Positions 36,224 through 49,600 of a stretch of 64,000 nt of DNA are shown piece after piece (position 1 is the first letter of the stretch; every line of letters begins with the position of its first letter). Position numbers and translations under genes: made by a program. Under the pieces are notes generated by a model. That model was given only the letters and a program-made list of their open reading frames with translations, searched no databases and was not told the DNA's origin. Source of the stretch: Setophaga petechia (lineage: Eukaryota; Chordata; Aves; Passeriformes; Parulidae); the NCBI GenBank assembly GCA_024362935.1, contig JANCRA010000032.1:5507001-5571000 (forward strand), read 5' to 3'.

Positions 36224-39200
36224 TTTTCTTAAACTACTTCAGATAAAAACTTTGGAGATGAGGTAAATTGAGATAAATTTTAACTCTCAAGGAATGGATA
36301 AAGGTATTATCCATAAAGGAGCTTATTATGACCTAGATATTTTTGGCAGTCATATATAGATAGCAGATAGGTTTCCTGTATGCCATCCCTCTAGCAAAAG
36401 AGAGCTGAAGACAGGTGGATTTTATAATCCTATCCTTACTCCCCTCCCAGAAAGCTAAGGATCACAGTGAACGAAACATACTTTTCCCGCAGAGAAATCA
36501 CAGTAAGAAACTTCCTCTAGCAGCAGGCTTTGCCTCTCCTCAATTGGCTGAGGATACATCTCCCCCTCAAGGGGTGAGGTTAGGAAACAATGGGGATCCA
36601 AAGAGAGGTAGCAGCTTCAGGTTCTTCTACAAAGAAGCCCTGATGAACATCCTGTGCTTTGCCTATTTTTATCTCCATTGTGCTCAAAAATTTGTAAAAG
36701 CCCCTATTAAATTTCAGCATAAGAGCAGCTGTAGACAGGAACTGAAGGTTTGATGACATTAGGCTAAAGTTATGACTAGACTCGTGAGGTGAGGTAACCT
36801 GGATAAAGAGTGAGCTTTATATACAAAACCAAGAAACACATATTTATATGAGGCCAAAAACCCCTCATTGACAACTATTTGCATAAGTGGGGTTCTTTCA
36901 AAGAAAGAAGTCATGTGATTATGCTTTTGACCTCACTGAGAAATAAAGGCTTCAGGTAGCATCCCCTAAGTGCAGTGGGAAGATGGAGAAACACCCCCAA
37001 ACAAACAGGAGATAAAGGCCTGGATGAAAAAGACATGATGCCACCTAGAAGCATGTCACTGCCAAAGGTGGTATTTTCTGCTGCCCATATGGCTGAGACA
37101 ACACCCTGGGCATGACCACTGGCTACTAAGGAATTGCTGCCCTGGCATATACACCAGGGACTTTTTGCCATCTGAGAAGCCCTGAGACCCCCAGCAGCTC
37201 CAACTGCTGCTCCAAAGGAGCATACCCCTGTCTGATATCTCCCAGCCCCACATTTTCTATCCATACAAATGATTCCAACAGGGTTAGACACTTGCCTTTA
37301 GAAGTAGAATTCTAGAGAGGCCTAGACTGCCACTGGCTGCAATGGTACCTGTGTGCAACCAGTCACCTACATGGAGAACCCAAAATGCACTGGTCCTTAG
37401 AAATAATCCAAACTACAACCCTTAATCAATTCTGATGAAGCTAACAAAGAACAGCAAGATGTTAAGGGAGCTAATGCTGATTATAAATTAAAGGGAATCC
37501 TATTTGACAACTAAATCCTATTAAAGTAAGGAGGTGGATTACAAACAGCATGGTTGATAATGAAATGGGCATGTGGAAAATGGTCTGTAGGCTAAAAACA
37601 AGAGAACACAGAATAAGTTCTTAACACAGGATGAGTGTCATGGCTTATTAACAGTTCATTTCAGTTATTGTGATGGCTGGTGCTCCACATTATGATACAG
37701 GAGAAATGACATGGCATACAAAGAAACCAGTCCTTGTATATGCTTTTATTTGCTTTGTGATGGCAGGACCCTCCCATTAATCACCAAATGTAACACTCAT
37801 CAAATGCCCATGCTGCAGACAACTGTATGAGATCTGGTAACCCTGTCATAAACTGACATGTCAAGAATACAAGTTTCCTCACCTGTTTTGGCTGTTCCTC
37901 TCAGGGTGGAAAGAAAGAGGCCTGTTCCTCTCTGGGTGGTCTGCTAAGGTGGGCAGAGGGAACCCACTAGAGCTACCTGTGTGCTTCACAACTTGATGCC
38001 CTCTTACACTGGCAAACACCAAATCCAACAGGACTCTTAAGGCTGGATAATTGAACCTTTATGCTAAAAAGGGCATCTCACAAAATTTTGAGCTTAAGGC
38101 CTGAGTATTTTGGGCTCCTGGCTCTCAAAAACTGCTACGCTAGGTAAGCAGATCTGTAGAAGTGTTCACTGAACCTCCTTTGATCCAGCTCAGGCTGTGA
38201 GCATATAGCTGAAGTTTGGTGTGGTACTCCAAGGCATCACCATGACCACTGTAGTTCACATTGCTGGAGGTATTTTCACTGAGGAGCAGCTAGCTGTCCT
38301 AAGCTGAAGACCTGAACCTGTGCCATCTTCCAGGGCTTTGTGGTGTGGTGAGTGCACGCTGGTGTTCTGAGTGATACCACACTCTCACACTTTACAGACG
38401 CCATCTGTCACAAACTACGTCCTACTACTGCGTAAAAACCAAATGCCACCTCCAATCATCAGAAAAAAAGAAGCAAACCCAAACCCTAGCAGCCTGACCT
38501 TTTTACAACATCCTCACTTAAAAGCATGCAGCAGTAGACGAAAGGCAGGCTCAACAACCGGTATTAAAGCAAAGGGACATTTGCAATGCAGTGGGAAAGG
38601 AAGACAGATGGGATGTCTCACTGTGAAAGGGCCCTGCTATGACAGCACACAGCCATTTCATCGAGACAGACATCAGATGCTGAGGAGGAGGAGGAGTTGC
38701 AGTCAGTGAAAGGGAAGTTACTTGCCATGCTACAAGATATTTGTTACAGTATTTCCTGACTCTGTAGGAACGGAAAGCACTGTTGTGGGAAAAAATCATC
38801 CTTTCAGATTATCTACTTTTCAAACCAACAGAGGTTCAAAAAAGATGGAACTAAATCCATAAAACGTGTATTATGTATCTATGTTCCAAATCAATATTAG
38901 AGATGGGCTACCAGTGCGAAAAGCCAGAGATCCAGGCCAGAGATGCATGCAGTATTATGGGGACAGAGAGAAATCTATATGCTCAGCGTATTTCTCTACA
39001 TTCTATGCCAATATTCAAGCTAGTTTACCCATGTGAAAAATTAGTGTTACATAGTTTGGAGGGGGAGAACACATCAATAGTGGTTCTGTGGAAACGTGTG
39101 CTAAATAACAAAGATCGCTTTCATGCCATGCCTATTGAGTGCATCTATGTTGTGCAGAGAAATTCTACAGTCCCCCAAAATATTTAAGTTAAGCAGCTTT

Positions 39201-40892
39201 TTTGAAAGAAAGGCATTTACATTTTCCTGATAAATTTCTTCTAAACTTCTCAAGTGCTGTGAAAAATTACTTGCTCCACTTTTGGTATTGTCTACAGCAC
39301 TCATCATGGTAGTCAGTGGCCTGGCTCAGTCTGAGTAGTGCAGCACTGCCTCCACAGGGGCCAGACCTTCCCTCTGAGTCTTGTTTCCTTCCCCTGTGAT
39401 CAGCAGTGTCTTCCTCTTTCCACACTCCACTGCTTGCCCTGCCTTTGCTCCCTTTTATGCTGAGCTGTTGTGCTTTGCAGTTTTGCAGCACATGAAAAGG
39501 AGAGGCAGGTGAAGCCTGATCCACCATATTCAAATCTATGGGATTTGGTTGTTTACTACTAAAACCTTCTTCTTTTCCCAGCAGTCACTGCAGTATAGCT
39601 GGCACAGAATAGGCACAGGGGAAAAAAACCCTCTTCTTACACAAGGCTTGCCCAGTCCCAGGTTTCCTTATCTCTGACCCTTGCACCCCTCACCCACATG
39701 CAGATTTATTGCTGCTCTCACAAAGGCTGCCTTCTGTGAGCACCAGGCTTGCACAAGCTGCCCTGCCCTGCTGTTCTCTTTTATCCCTCCTCTGTCTTTG
39801 CAGACATTTTCTTCTTTTTAGCTTATCAACACCAGGAGGGGCTGGCTGATCTGAGCCCTTACTCTTTCTATGGCTGCGGTCCCACCCCTATCAACACCTG
39901 TCTCTTTCATAAATTAATCCAAAATCAGTCAATAACCCCATCAAATAAGCCATGTCCCTTCTTTTGCACACACTTTTATCTTGCTCTGATTAATATCCCA
40001 ACAATGAGTCACCAGCTGTTTAGCTTAATTTTGGGAACTCTACAATAGACCAGCCTGTTCAGCAGCTCACTATTTATTTTCCAGGTCAACAAAGGAGCCA
40101 TTTCTTTAGAAAAAAAATACCCCAATGCCACACTCAACATATTCAGGTCCTGATGAATAACTGTGCCCAAATAAAGCCCTTCCTTATTGAAACAACATAT
40201 AATATGAGCATTTGAGGGCTGCTTATGAGCGTTCCTTGCAATCTTGGACAATACCAGTAAATTGCAGCAAATCTGTGAGGGAGACGCATTCAAGCAGCCC
40301 TAGGAAACATTTCAGATATATTTTGTTGGGTGTCTGACCTGGGCCTACTCCTGGACTTGAGCGTGATGAAACTTGCTGAAGGTTCAGGGAAGGCTCTCTG
40401 CATTTTGCCCCAAAAATCATTCTTATGCCTCTAAGAACTAATATGCAAATGAAGGTAATCAAACCCCACTCTCTGCATGCCTCCTCTAAATTGTTTTTAC
40501 AATTAATTTCTTCCTGAGAGGACTGTCAGATCTGTTGTCTGGCAATGTTGCAGCTGTGAAGCCAGGAAAACTGATTTCAAGACTCCGGAAGAACAGACTG
40601 TGTTTTTATCAGTATGGGGAGATGTGATAATTTTTGTCAAGAGCTATATGTAACAGGCAGGTAGTAGTTCATGTTTTCTACCATAGGCACTGCAAGCAAT
40701 GATGGAGAGAAGTGGGATTTTGGAAAGTGCCAGACTCATGTATTGCACTATTGCAAAAGTGGTGAAGAAGAAAACATACACCACTTACATTCAGGAAACA
40801 TCTTTTTGTTTTAAGTCTGTCTTCTGACTTCTACCTTATCTGACCATATATATCAGAAAACAGCTCATTTTTGGTATAGTTTGGAAAGTGTA
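36224..40892. other. Non-coding DNA, partly medium-GC, unclassified
   Basis: No gene is recognised. Between about 36.74 and 38.40 kb the sequence is less AT-rich and has an AATAAA at about 36941. It reads like an old LTR or an unclassified repeat, but I found no paired termini or target duplication. A short near-repeat of about 19 bases (ctgttcctctc-gggtgg type) occurs at 37891-37909 and 37921-37939. The region 39.3-40.06 kb is pyrimidine-rich with no recognised element. Confidence 0.45.
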
Positions 40893-41265
40893 CTATGGGT
40901 TCAGGCACTGGCCTGAGAGCTGAACTCCTAGAGAGCAATTTCATGTCAGATTCTCATAACTGGTACCTCTGTGGCTTTGGGCATTCCCGATCCTACAGAG
41001 TGCTCAGCATTGTGCAAGACCCAGGTCCCAGTCCACCAAAGATCTTAAACATATTATTAATTTTTAGTCCCTTTGACTTCACCAACAAAACTGCTTAGAT
41101 GGATTCACTCCTTGGCATTTAATCTTCCCACTTGAATTTCAATATTAGCCAAATGAGGATAATTCTTTCTTTAATATAGATGGGTACAGTGAGCATTAAT
41201 TAGTTAATATATGTGGAGTGCTTTGGAGATACAAAGGCTATCTACATGTTAATTTATGTAGATAT
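40893..41265 (+). mobile_element. Composite ancient SINE/LINE-tail relic with embedded repeat
   Basis: The outer parts look like one MIR3/L3-type element. The 5' side, gttcaggcactggcctg ... ctctgtggctttgggca, matches the 'ggttcaattcc ... gtgaccttgggca' core. The 3' side, aaatgaggataattc ... aattagttaatatatgtgg then agtgctttggagata, matches the 'aaatggggataat ... ttaatgtttgtaaagtgctttgagat' tail. Between them lies a different palindromic-core repeat, listed separately, which suggests insertion of one old repeat into another. The tail is the firmest part. Confidence 0.5.
40985..41105 (+). repeat. Sauropsid palindromic-core repeat fragment
   Basis: The block tcccgatcctacagagtgct, followed by gtcccagtccaccaaag and tagtccctttgacttcacc, matches the remembered 'cccgatcctgcaaggtgctgagca' and 'cagtccagcaaagcacttaa ... 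agtcccattgacttcaat' strings of an old repeat common in turtles, crocodilians and birds. I am sure of the resemblance but not of the official family name. Confidence 0.5.
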
Positions 41266-43484
41266 TGGAAGAAGTAGAGGGAAATAATTGCTGTATCTCA
41301 CCTGTTCAGGGTTTCAGAACAGCATTCATTCCCTCACCCGCTGTAGAACAGAAACTAAATGCTGAGACCAGCCCACGCTTAGGAGACACTCAGAACACGC
41401 TTATCAGATTTAACACACTTTCCCATTTAAGGGAAGGCAATCAGCTCTGTATTTGCATTTCCCTTGCAAATGAGCCTCACTGGCTCCTTAGGCTGGCTTT
41501 GCACTAGCTGCTTCTCTGTCTCAGCGCCGTGGTAGCCAACTGCCTCAGCACTGTAACATGCTTTCATTATTCTGTGTCTGTACTTAATAACGAACCTGGC
41601 TAGGAGGCTCCAGCACTGGCGATTGGCAGATTCTCGCCTGTTCTTGTTTTGAGACACTTCACCTGGGCCATGAGAGATCTTGGTTTGGCCAAATGATTAC
41701 CTTGGATCTGTGGATAGATAAAAGAAGCACATAAAAGGGACTGGTTTATCTCATGTCATTCTGTAAGTTGTTCTTGCAACGTTTTTTCCTAACAAGTTCT
41801 GTAAAGTGGCTTTGGTGAAGATGCCTTTACCATTGGCTCAGGAGGTCTGTGGATAGTATTATTATCTCTCCAGAACTGGAAAGCCTTGGCAGCCCCAAGT
41901 TCTCTTTCCCACCTGACAGAAGTAATAAACCACTGATAACTGCAGATCCAAGCCTCTTATCAGCTGGAGAGAAGCTGAATGGCAGAGACTCTGGAGTTTC
42001 CATCAAGGTGCTGGTATTTCTGCCTGGTGTTTCAAGCCCACTCTATCTGGCTGTGTTGTGAATTTGGTTGTTTTTCCACTGAGAAATTATTTCCCCAGCT
42101 AAGAATGGAGCATGAACATAAATGCAAGGCTTTATAATCAGCTATTTATCTGCTTGTGGACCTAAGGAAAGTAGGAAGAGACTTAAACAGGGCTAAATAA
42201 AGTATAAGAAAAAAAGGCTCCAAGCAAATCCCTTGGAGATAAAAATACCAAGAAACTCTTTCTAATCCTGGTGGAGTTAAGCTTGAAAGTACCTGCTGCC
42301 TGTCAGCTGGGAAACAGCTTGAAATGTGAGGCTGGGGGGTCAGGTCTGCCCCATCCATCCTGTGGGATCCAAATGCTCAGCAGGGGTTCTGGCACCTAGG
42401 GGAAGCCCAGAGCTAGGACAGACATCAGAGGGGTCTGGCTGGGGGAGTACAGGCTACAGTGAGAGCCCTTCATACATGTCTGGGTGATGTGACAGCTCTC
42501 CTGACTGCAGAAATAATTATAAAATTCACCTTAAGTAAAGCTGCTACTGCCTGGAAAATATTCCTGATATGTCAGAACAATATCACATAAAACATCAACA
42601 GCAACTGTATGTACCCATACTCCCTGATTTATATCTTCTCTTTCCTTAATCAAGTTTTATTGCTAGGAAGCCTGTTGATAATAGAAAACAAACACTCTGG
42701 ATGAAAATGGAGAGAGTATGTTTTGCTCGTTTTTTTCTCCCTTGTTTACCAATTCACCTTAGATTCTGAGTAAACTTTTATTCTTTTCTAAGGTGAATGC
42801 CAGCTATTCTAAATTATATAAATCATGTAGAATATTACATCAATAATGCAGAAAATACATGAAACTTCTGACTGATACCTTGTGGCTTCCTGGAACTTGG
42901 ACCTTGCCAGAAAAGGTTTGTCACCTGTAAGCCAATTGGTATCCAGCTCATGGAGATAATAGCCACATGTCTGGGAGTATTGCTAACACAAGAATTTTAC
43001 CTGCAGACAGCTCTGCTGACTGTTAGCAAAGTCACGTTTTCAGTCCCTGTGCATAGGACTTTATTCAAATATTTAAATACAACAGACAGAGCCTACAACT
43101 TTAAAAATGTGTAAAAAATCCATATAGTACCACTTAAGGAAAATGCCAGTTAGTGTTTGCTCTACAGCCAACCCATAACACTGTTACAATGAGCCCGATT
43201 TTCTTAAAATTTATGATTGGCTTATCAGAAGCAAAGCACTTTAGTATTGTTTATTTTTTTAACACACAAGCTTTCAAAAACTCAGCTGTGTATTTTTGTT
43301 TTTGTTATGGTATCATCCATAAGCTGTGCTTGAGGTTGCTGGACACAATATAAACAGAAACAAATCAAATCAGAGACAATCAAATCCAGACAGAGAGAAA
43401 TGAGAAATCAGGAATCAGAAGCTGTTTGTACCTTGCAGAATTTATACTCTCAGCAGGTGAGGCAGATAGAGAGAAAGAGTAGTG
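41266..43484. other. Non-coding DNA
   Basis: No gene or repeat is recognised. A 12-bp perfect inverted repeat (attcaccttaga at 42752-42763 and its complement at 42787-42798) is present, but it is short enough to be expected by chance in a window this size. Confidence 0.5.
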
Positions 43485-43655
43485 CTGTAGCAGGGAAATC
43501 CATGAAATGATGGAGGAGCAGTGGCACAGAGAGATGAATTGACTTTGGCCAAGGTTATGCGAGAATCCTGAGCAGAGCTAGGAAATGAGGCCAGAGCTCT
43601 CGAGACCCTCAGCCACAAGGTAGTCCTTCCCACTCTGTACATATTTCTCTTCCTC
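43485..43655 (-). mobile_element. MIR/L3-type SINE relic, antisense
   Basis: The + strand reads gtggcacagagagatgaatt, gactttggccaaggttatg, gagcagagctagg, aaatgaggccagag, and then cagccacaaggtagtccttc. This is the order of the reverse complement of MIR3-like SINEs ('gaggcacagagaggttaagtgacttgcccaaggtcac ... ggcagagc-ggaattgaaccca ... accac-agaccatccttcc'). The match continues over about 130 bases with few gaps and is the clearest of the ancient SINE relics in this window. Confidence 0.65.
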
Positions 43656-46600
43656 TCTTTTTAAGGCAGAAAATGTTTCAGCTGAACATCTGCAATTCCC
43701 CAAATTCCTTCTACTGTTTGCCAGTCTGGGATTTTGAAGCCAAGCAACTCCCTCTTTATATGGGCACACCCTCACGTGTCTGCTTGTGTTTGACAGGTTT
43801 ATTTTCAGGCACTGTCCTGATGATAATAATCATGACAGTGAGCTTTTCAAAGCAGGGATGAGAGAATGACAATTTATTTGGCTCAGTTTCTCCACCTAAA
43901 CTAGTAAACAAATATTATCAGTGCAGATGTGAGGGAGTAGGAACAGGATAGTCTCCCATTATGCAGCATGCAATTCCCCACCACAGAAACTGCTGCCTTT
44001 GGCAGCCTGCATGATTTCTAAATTCCAGTGCAAATGTCCATCACTGGGCCAGGTCACAGCAAAAAGCAGCCAGTCCACTGGGTGGTGGGGGAAATGCACC
44101 ATCCAGCACAGGAGGGGTATTTCCAGCTCTATTCATCTCTACAACCTCTGTGCTCTGTGAGCCACAGCCCAGGAACAGATGAGCAGCTGATAGCAGGGCA
44201 AAGGCATCCAATTCTGGTTGACAAGCCAAGCAGTGCCCGTGCTGTGGTGCAAATGAAAGAGGCAAGCAGCCACAGCTGGGAAGCTTCGAAGTGGGACCAG
44301 CTGAGTGAGGTTGACAGGTCTAAGGTTGTCTGGGAGCAAACCTGCACTACCACCTGATGTACAGCAGTGATGTGGGAGCAAGATGTCACCCAACCCAAAC
44401 CATCTTGCAGATGGCTTCTCAGCTTAGCTAAGCAGTTCAGAGGGAGCAATAGTGTAATGTAATTACAGTGATTCCGGGATCAAAGCTTCATTGCACCACT
44501 GAGACATATCAGCCTGTAGCTGGGAGAGCTCCAACAGGGCATGGCATGCATTGGATAGAGCAATCCCTGTCTTACAGAAATGCATATGTATGTATGCATA
44601 GCAGATGATGCTGTGGAGCAAACCTTGTGAGTACCATACGTGCAGCCAACACAGCTCCGGATCCCAAACCATGCAGGTGGTGCAGTCATGTTGCAACATT
44701 CACTTTTGGGATAATTAAAGGCGCCAAATGTTTCAGCAACTTTCAAGTGAATGCAGACAAGGCCTTTAGGATTCATGTTACTCATCTATTCTAAGGGCAA
44801 AGGGATGGGGAGGATCAGCTCAACTAGAAAAGCAAGGCATTCTTGTGAGGCATGGGGGGAAGATATCCTAAATAGGGCTAGATAATATAGAAGAGCAGAA
44901 AAAATATGTTTACATAAAATTACAATTTACAGTGATGTTAAGGAAGAAAAGAAGCTTACTTCTAAATGCCATATTAGCCAACCTCTCTGAGCAGAGTTGT
45001 GTACAGGTTCATTATTGATGTTTGCAGTACAGATGATGAAGGATGTCAAAGCAAGGACATCTATTGATCCAATATTGAAAACCAGTGGAAATGAGGATCA
45101 GTGAAGAGACCACAGTTCTTGGCTCCAATTGCTTTTGGATGTCACCCTTTGCCAGCCAGTCACTGGTATGCATGTCTGTTTCCAGTGATGCCTCTGCTAA
45201 CCTCTTTAAGCACTTGTGAATGGAAAAGGTACTCCACAGGGAATTAATTCAGTGTTGTCAGTAAAAGATTTGGGACAGCATGGTTGAACAAACTCAGCCT
45301 AAAAGAATGTATTTTCTTAGGAATGTAGGTGTTCATTTGCCTCGTCATAGTGTAGGTGTGTCATTATAAAGACCTCTCAGGTTAGTAAATATGACTACTT
45401 GGTTCCAACTTTGTGCATAGCACTCTTCATGGAAACCTGAAATCACTGAGGTCTCAAGCCATCAGATGAAGTTCTTGCACAAAATGACAGTCAACAGGGG
45501 CAGGAAGGGCACATGACCCTGAGCTGAACAAGGTTGTTTGCCCTTCCTTGGTGAATCACCTGAGCATCCACAGCAGTCATTCTAATGAAATCTCACACTT
45601 CAGAAGTTCACAGGCAGCCCCAGCAGACTGCAGTTAATTAATGCATTGCTGTCAGCATTACTATCATTTTGACTTCTCCTGAAATATGAGAAGATGACTT
45701 GCACAATGATGGCTGTAGGATGGGCAACAAGGCTGGTGAGCCACACACACAGGAAGTTTCTGCATGTGCTCAGAGTCAACCAGTGGTCACAAACTCTGCA
45801 GCCTGTTCTGTGGGGCTGGTGCACACTGCCAAACTTTCAGAATGACTCCTTCACAAATGAACTGTATGCAACTTTGCAAACACCTGCTTTGCACAGAAGG
45901 GATTATTTTGATACCCAATTTGAAAATTTAAAAGTCAGGATGTGTCTACATAAACAGGTGTGGATGAATGCGTGTGCTTTGCATATTCTCAAAGGCAGGT
46001 GCAAGAGGAGCACATCTGCCTGCACACAGCTGGGCTACTTATTCTTAGATGTGTTCAAACCACCTCCTTTCTCTTTTACCCTCCAAAGAAGGCTGACTAA
46101 ATCACTCAGTAATGTAGGTAAGTGGTTCACTCAGTTTATTTACTATTTCACCCTCTTTTACCCCCAAAACAGCAATGAGTTTACATTTTTTCCTAAAGCA
46201 TCCCCAAACCCAATATAAATGTTCAGATTAATTTTCAGGCCTTTAAGGGAATAGAACTGCAGGTGTTTGTTACACATGCAAAATGGGAAGTTGTCTGGCA
46301 CCCTTAAATTTTTACTGTAAGACGCAGTAAATAATGAGACAGCTGGTGAACTGTGGGAAATCTGTGGCTGACAAAACTTTGGTGCAAGGAAGCTGATTAA
46401 GTGATATTCACAGAGCTTCTAATCTTGACAGTGGCAGAAGCACAGCAGCAGGCTCAGCTTGGAGCATGAGCCTCCCATCAGTGGTGACAGAGCAGCCCTT
46501 TCTGGACAGGCTATTGCCCTGTACTGCATGATCAACATGGATGGGGAATCTGAAAGTGACTGTTTGCTCTCCTTGGTCAGATAAACTTGCAGGGAAATTA

Positions 46601-49600
46601 TGCTCATTTTCAATTAGATAGGTGTGAAGAGTTCAGTATCATATGATGATTTGACTTATCCTACCTTTCAGGCAAGGAAACTTCATGTTAAAAGGTGAGA
46701 CAAGTTCTATTAACAAATCACAGTGAGAGAGAGGATAGAGAGAGAAAGATGGATAAATGCAGGAGAGTGCCACACTTCAGACCTGTGCAATAGATTCTGC
46801 TTTCTAATAGCTTACAGTTCTGGAACGAGCTCTATTTTGAGGTCTTTAGTTCAGACTATCCAAATATATAGAAGGCTAAGACACATCCTACTTCATACAG
46901 AAGATGCAAGGAGAACTATGAAAATCCCATGGGCAAGGTATGATTTTCTTCCTGGGCTGCTTTTACTCCTGGGTAGTTTTTATTCTGTCATTTCTCTGAA
47001 ACAAGGGCAGGGCACTGTGGTTCAATTCTGCTGCTGCTGAGCTCCTAACTCAGTTCACATACCACAATACTGGGACACATAACGTGGTGCACAAGAGAGG
47101 GTTCTCACAGTGTCTGAATTGGAAGAATGTCAATCTTAGATTGGAAACTTTAGTTTTGAAATAAGAACGTGGCTTGAATGAGAGAAGCAGGATCTAATCC
47201 AGACAAAAGAGATTCTCACTTTCTTGTCGTTGTTCCTGAACACCCAAAGGTAGACTGGTGCAACCTCTTCTCCCAGTGAGCTATTACTGCAAGGGGCCAG
47301 ATGGGTCCTCTTTGAATCAAAGAAAACACAGTCTAAGTAAAAACTGAAAAGTTTACACTGTCTCTTCAAGTGCTGGCAAGTCAGGTACATTCCCAAAAGG
47401 AATGGAAAGTATAAAATCAGTCAAGTTTCATAATGAATGGGTTTACTAATTTAGCAGACTATGGTTGAAGATTTTCTAGACTAATGGAATATCTTCTCCA
47501 TGTCAAAATCTTAAATATATAAAAGCAGTGATTTAGAAATAAAAAGTCTTTTCAGCAAAGATGGCAAGCTACTGCACTTCCAACTAGTAAAGGGAGGGAA
47601 AACAAGGAAACCTTGTGAGAAAAGATTGCCTAACAGAACCAGTGAAATCCTTGTATAGATTTGAAATAATGCAGAGTGCCTGGAGGTAAAAAATGAGTGG
47701 AGGATAAATGCAGGGCTATTGCAAGGCACGGACTGCCCATCTGCACCTTCATGCCACTTTTTGAATCACTGCAGTGCCTTGGGGGTAAAACCAACAAATA
47801 TGTCTATGTGCTTGTGAGCTCAGTTGGCATTTTAGAGCAGCTCTGCAAGCTTGCTTCCAACCCACACTCATAGATATTGGATACTAAAACCTGTCACATT
47901 AAATGTGTCTCTGGATGTTCTGTCCACAACGTGACCCGAAGCATTTTCTTCTGAGTGGCTGATACATTTCAAGTCAGTGCTGCAGCCCTCGGTGCCATGC
48001 TTGATTGAACAACTTGTCTCCACTATTAAAATGCAGAGAGAACTTAGACAAGCATTTAGAAGCTTTGTCATTAAATAGTTTTCTTGTCAATTGATCTATC
48101 TTGTAGGGGAAAGACAACTACTAGATCCATCAACTGCCAGCAAAAAAACTAGGAACAGGTCTTAGTCAATTAAATGGGCAAGTATTGCTTGACAGCTCCC
48201 TTTGGGAGACGGTTCGTTTGGGGCCTGACTATTCAGCAGGATTAGCAGCTTCAAGCGCTGGAAAGCTGACCTTAACTGAAGGCGAGCTCACATCTGCAGT
48301 GTGTCTGTGGAGCACCACTCTGTAAAGGAGCAGCACAAACCTCTCTCTGCTCCCCTGCTGAGGACTGTAAAATCTCTTTTTTATTTCTTTTTTCTATCCC
48401 CAAGAGTTTCATGCAGCTTTTAAGTGCTATAATTTTTTGCTGAAGCTTCGGTCTTATCCCTTTCTGTTGATTTTTTTATTATCACGCATCTCATGAGCTG
48501 TGGTGTTCATCTCAAGCCCTGGTAGATCTTGCTCCTCCCAGGATGCCATACCTTGAACAAGCAGCAACACATGTGATTGGGGAGGTACACTGAGATGGAA
48601 TTGGGCACAGACAGACAACTCACTGAGTCGAACTCTCTCTTCTCATTAATGAATGGTCAAAAATGACCATACACAGAGTGCAAGGGGAAAACGTGTTTAT
48701 GTGCACTTGTGTCACACAGGGGCATCTCATTGAGCCATTCCCTGCCATTCCCCCTCCTGATATAAGCTGTAAGCTGCCATTTTTTCCCAGAGTTCCAGGT
48801 CCTCCAGATGTCCCAGGATACCTCTATATCAGAAAAGCCTGGCATGGTTGTCACAGACACAATCCCTGTCACTGCCCTACTCCTTGAGAAGCTGTTTCCA
48901 TCTCCTTCAGCATTAGAAATTGTTTGTCCTAACGTTTCTAATGGTTGCTGCTAGCAATGCTATTCACAACCCCTGCTCAGCAAAGCCTCCTGGCTTGAAA
49001 CAGGAGCAAACATCCTTCACACATTTTATCAGTAAAACTCCCTAAAAGTTTCTCCATCTCTTCACTGAGTACCAAAAACTTGCTTTCTTCATGGGATTAA
49101 CTTGTGCAGGAGTTGTGCAGAATGTGCTCAGAAAAAGCAGGTGTGTGCAGAATGTGTTCAGAAAAAGCCACGTGCTGAGCAGGACTTCTTGATGCACAAA
49201 TACTTGTAATATTTTCAACTCTGTCATAACTTTGCAGAGCTTGCCAAATCTGCTTTGCTTCCACTGCATGAAAGTAGAGTAACTCTCTTCCAGCTTGAGC
49301 TACGGCCCAAATGCTCTCGATGCACAACTACACTAATTATTGCACTTAGAAGTAAGGCAGCAGACAGTCAGATACTGTACTTCAGGCAAAAATCCCTGCT
49401 GAGATTCAGCCACTGCATGAGAACATAGCAAAATTTAAAATGTTCCCACTTTTTCGAAGCTACAAATTAATGCAAAAACTCAGATGAAGATCCTGCCTAT
49501 TTAGAGATGTTAAAGATTGATAAATCATATTTGCCACCCTTGCAATCAGTGTGAATTTCTATTTAAGTAGAACTGAATCACCCAAGCATTTATTTCCATT

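Noticed and set aside
42752..42798. 12-bp perfect inverted repeat with a 23-nt loop
   Set aside because: This length and spacing are expected about once by chance in a window of this size.
45694..46218. 174-codon open frame on the + strand
   Set aside because: No recognisable domain or repeat, no promoter or splice context, and composition like its flanks.
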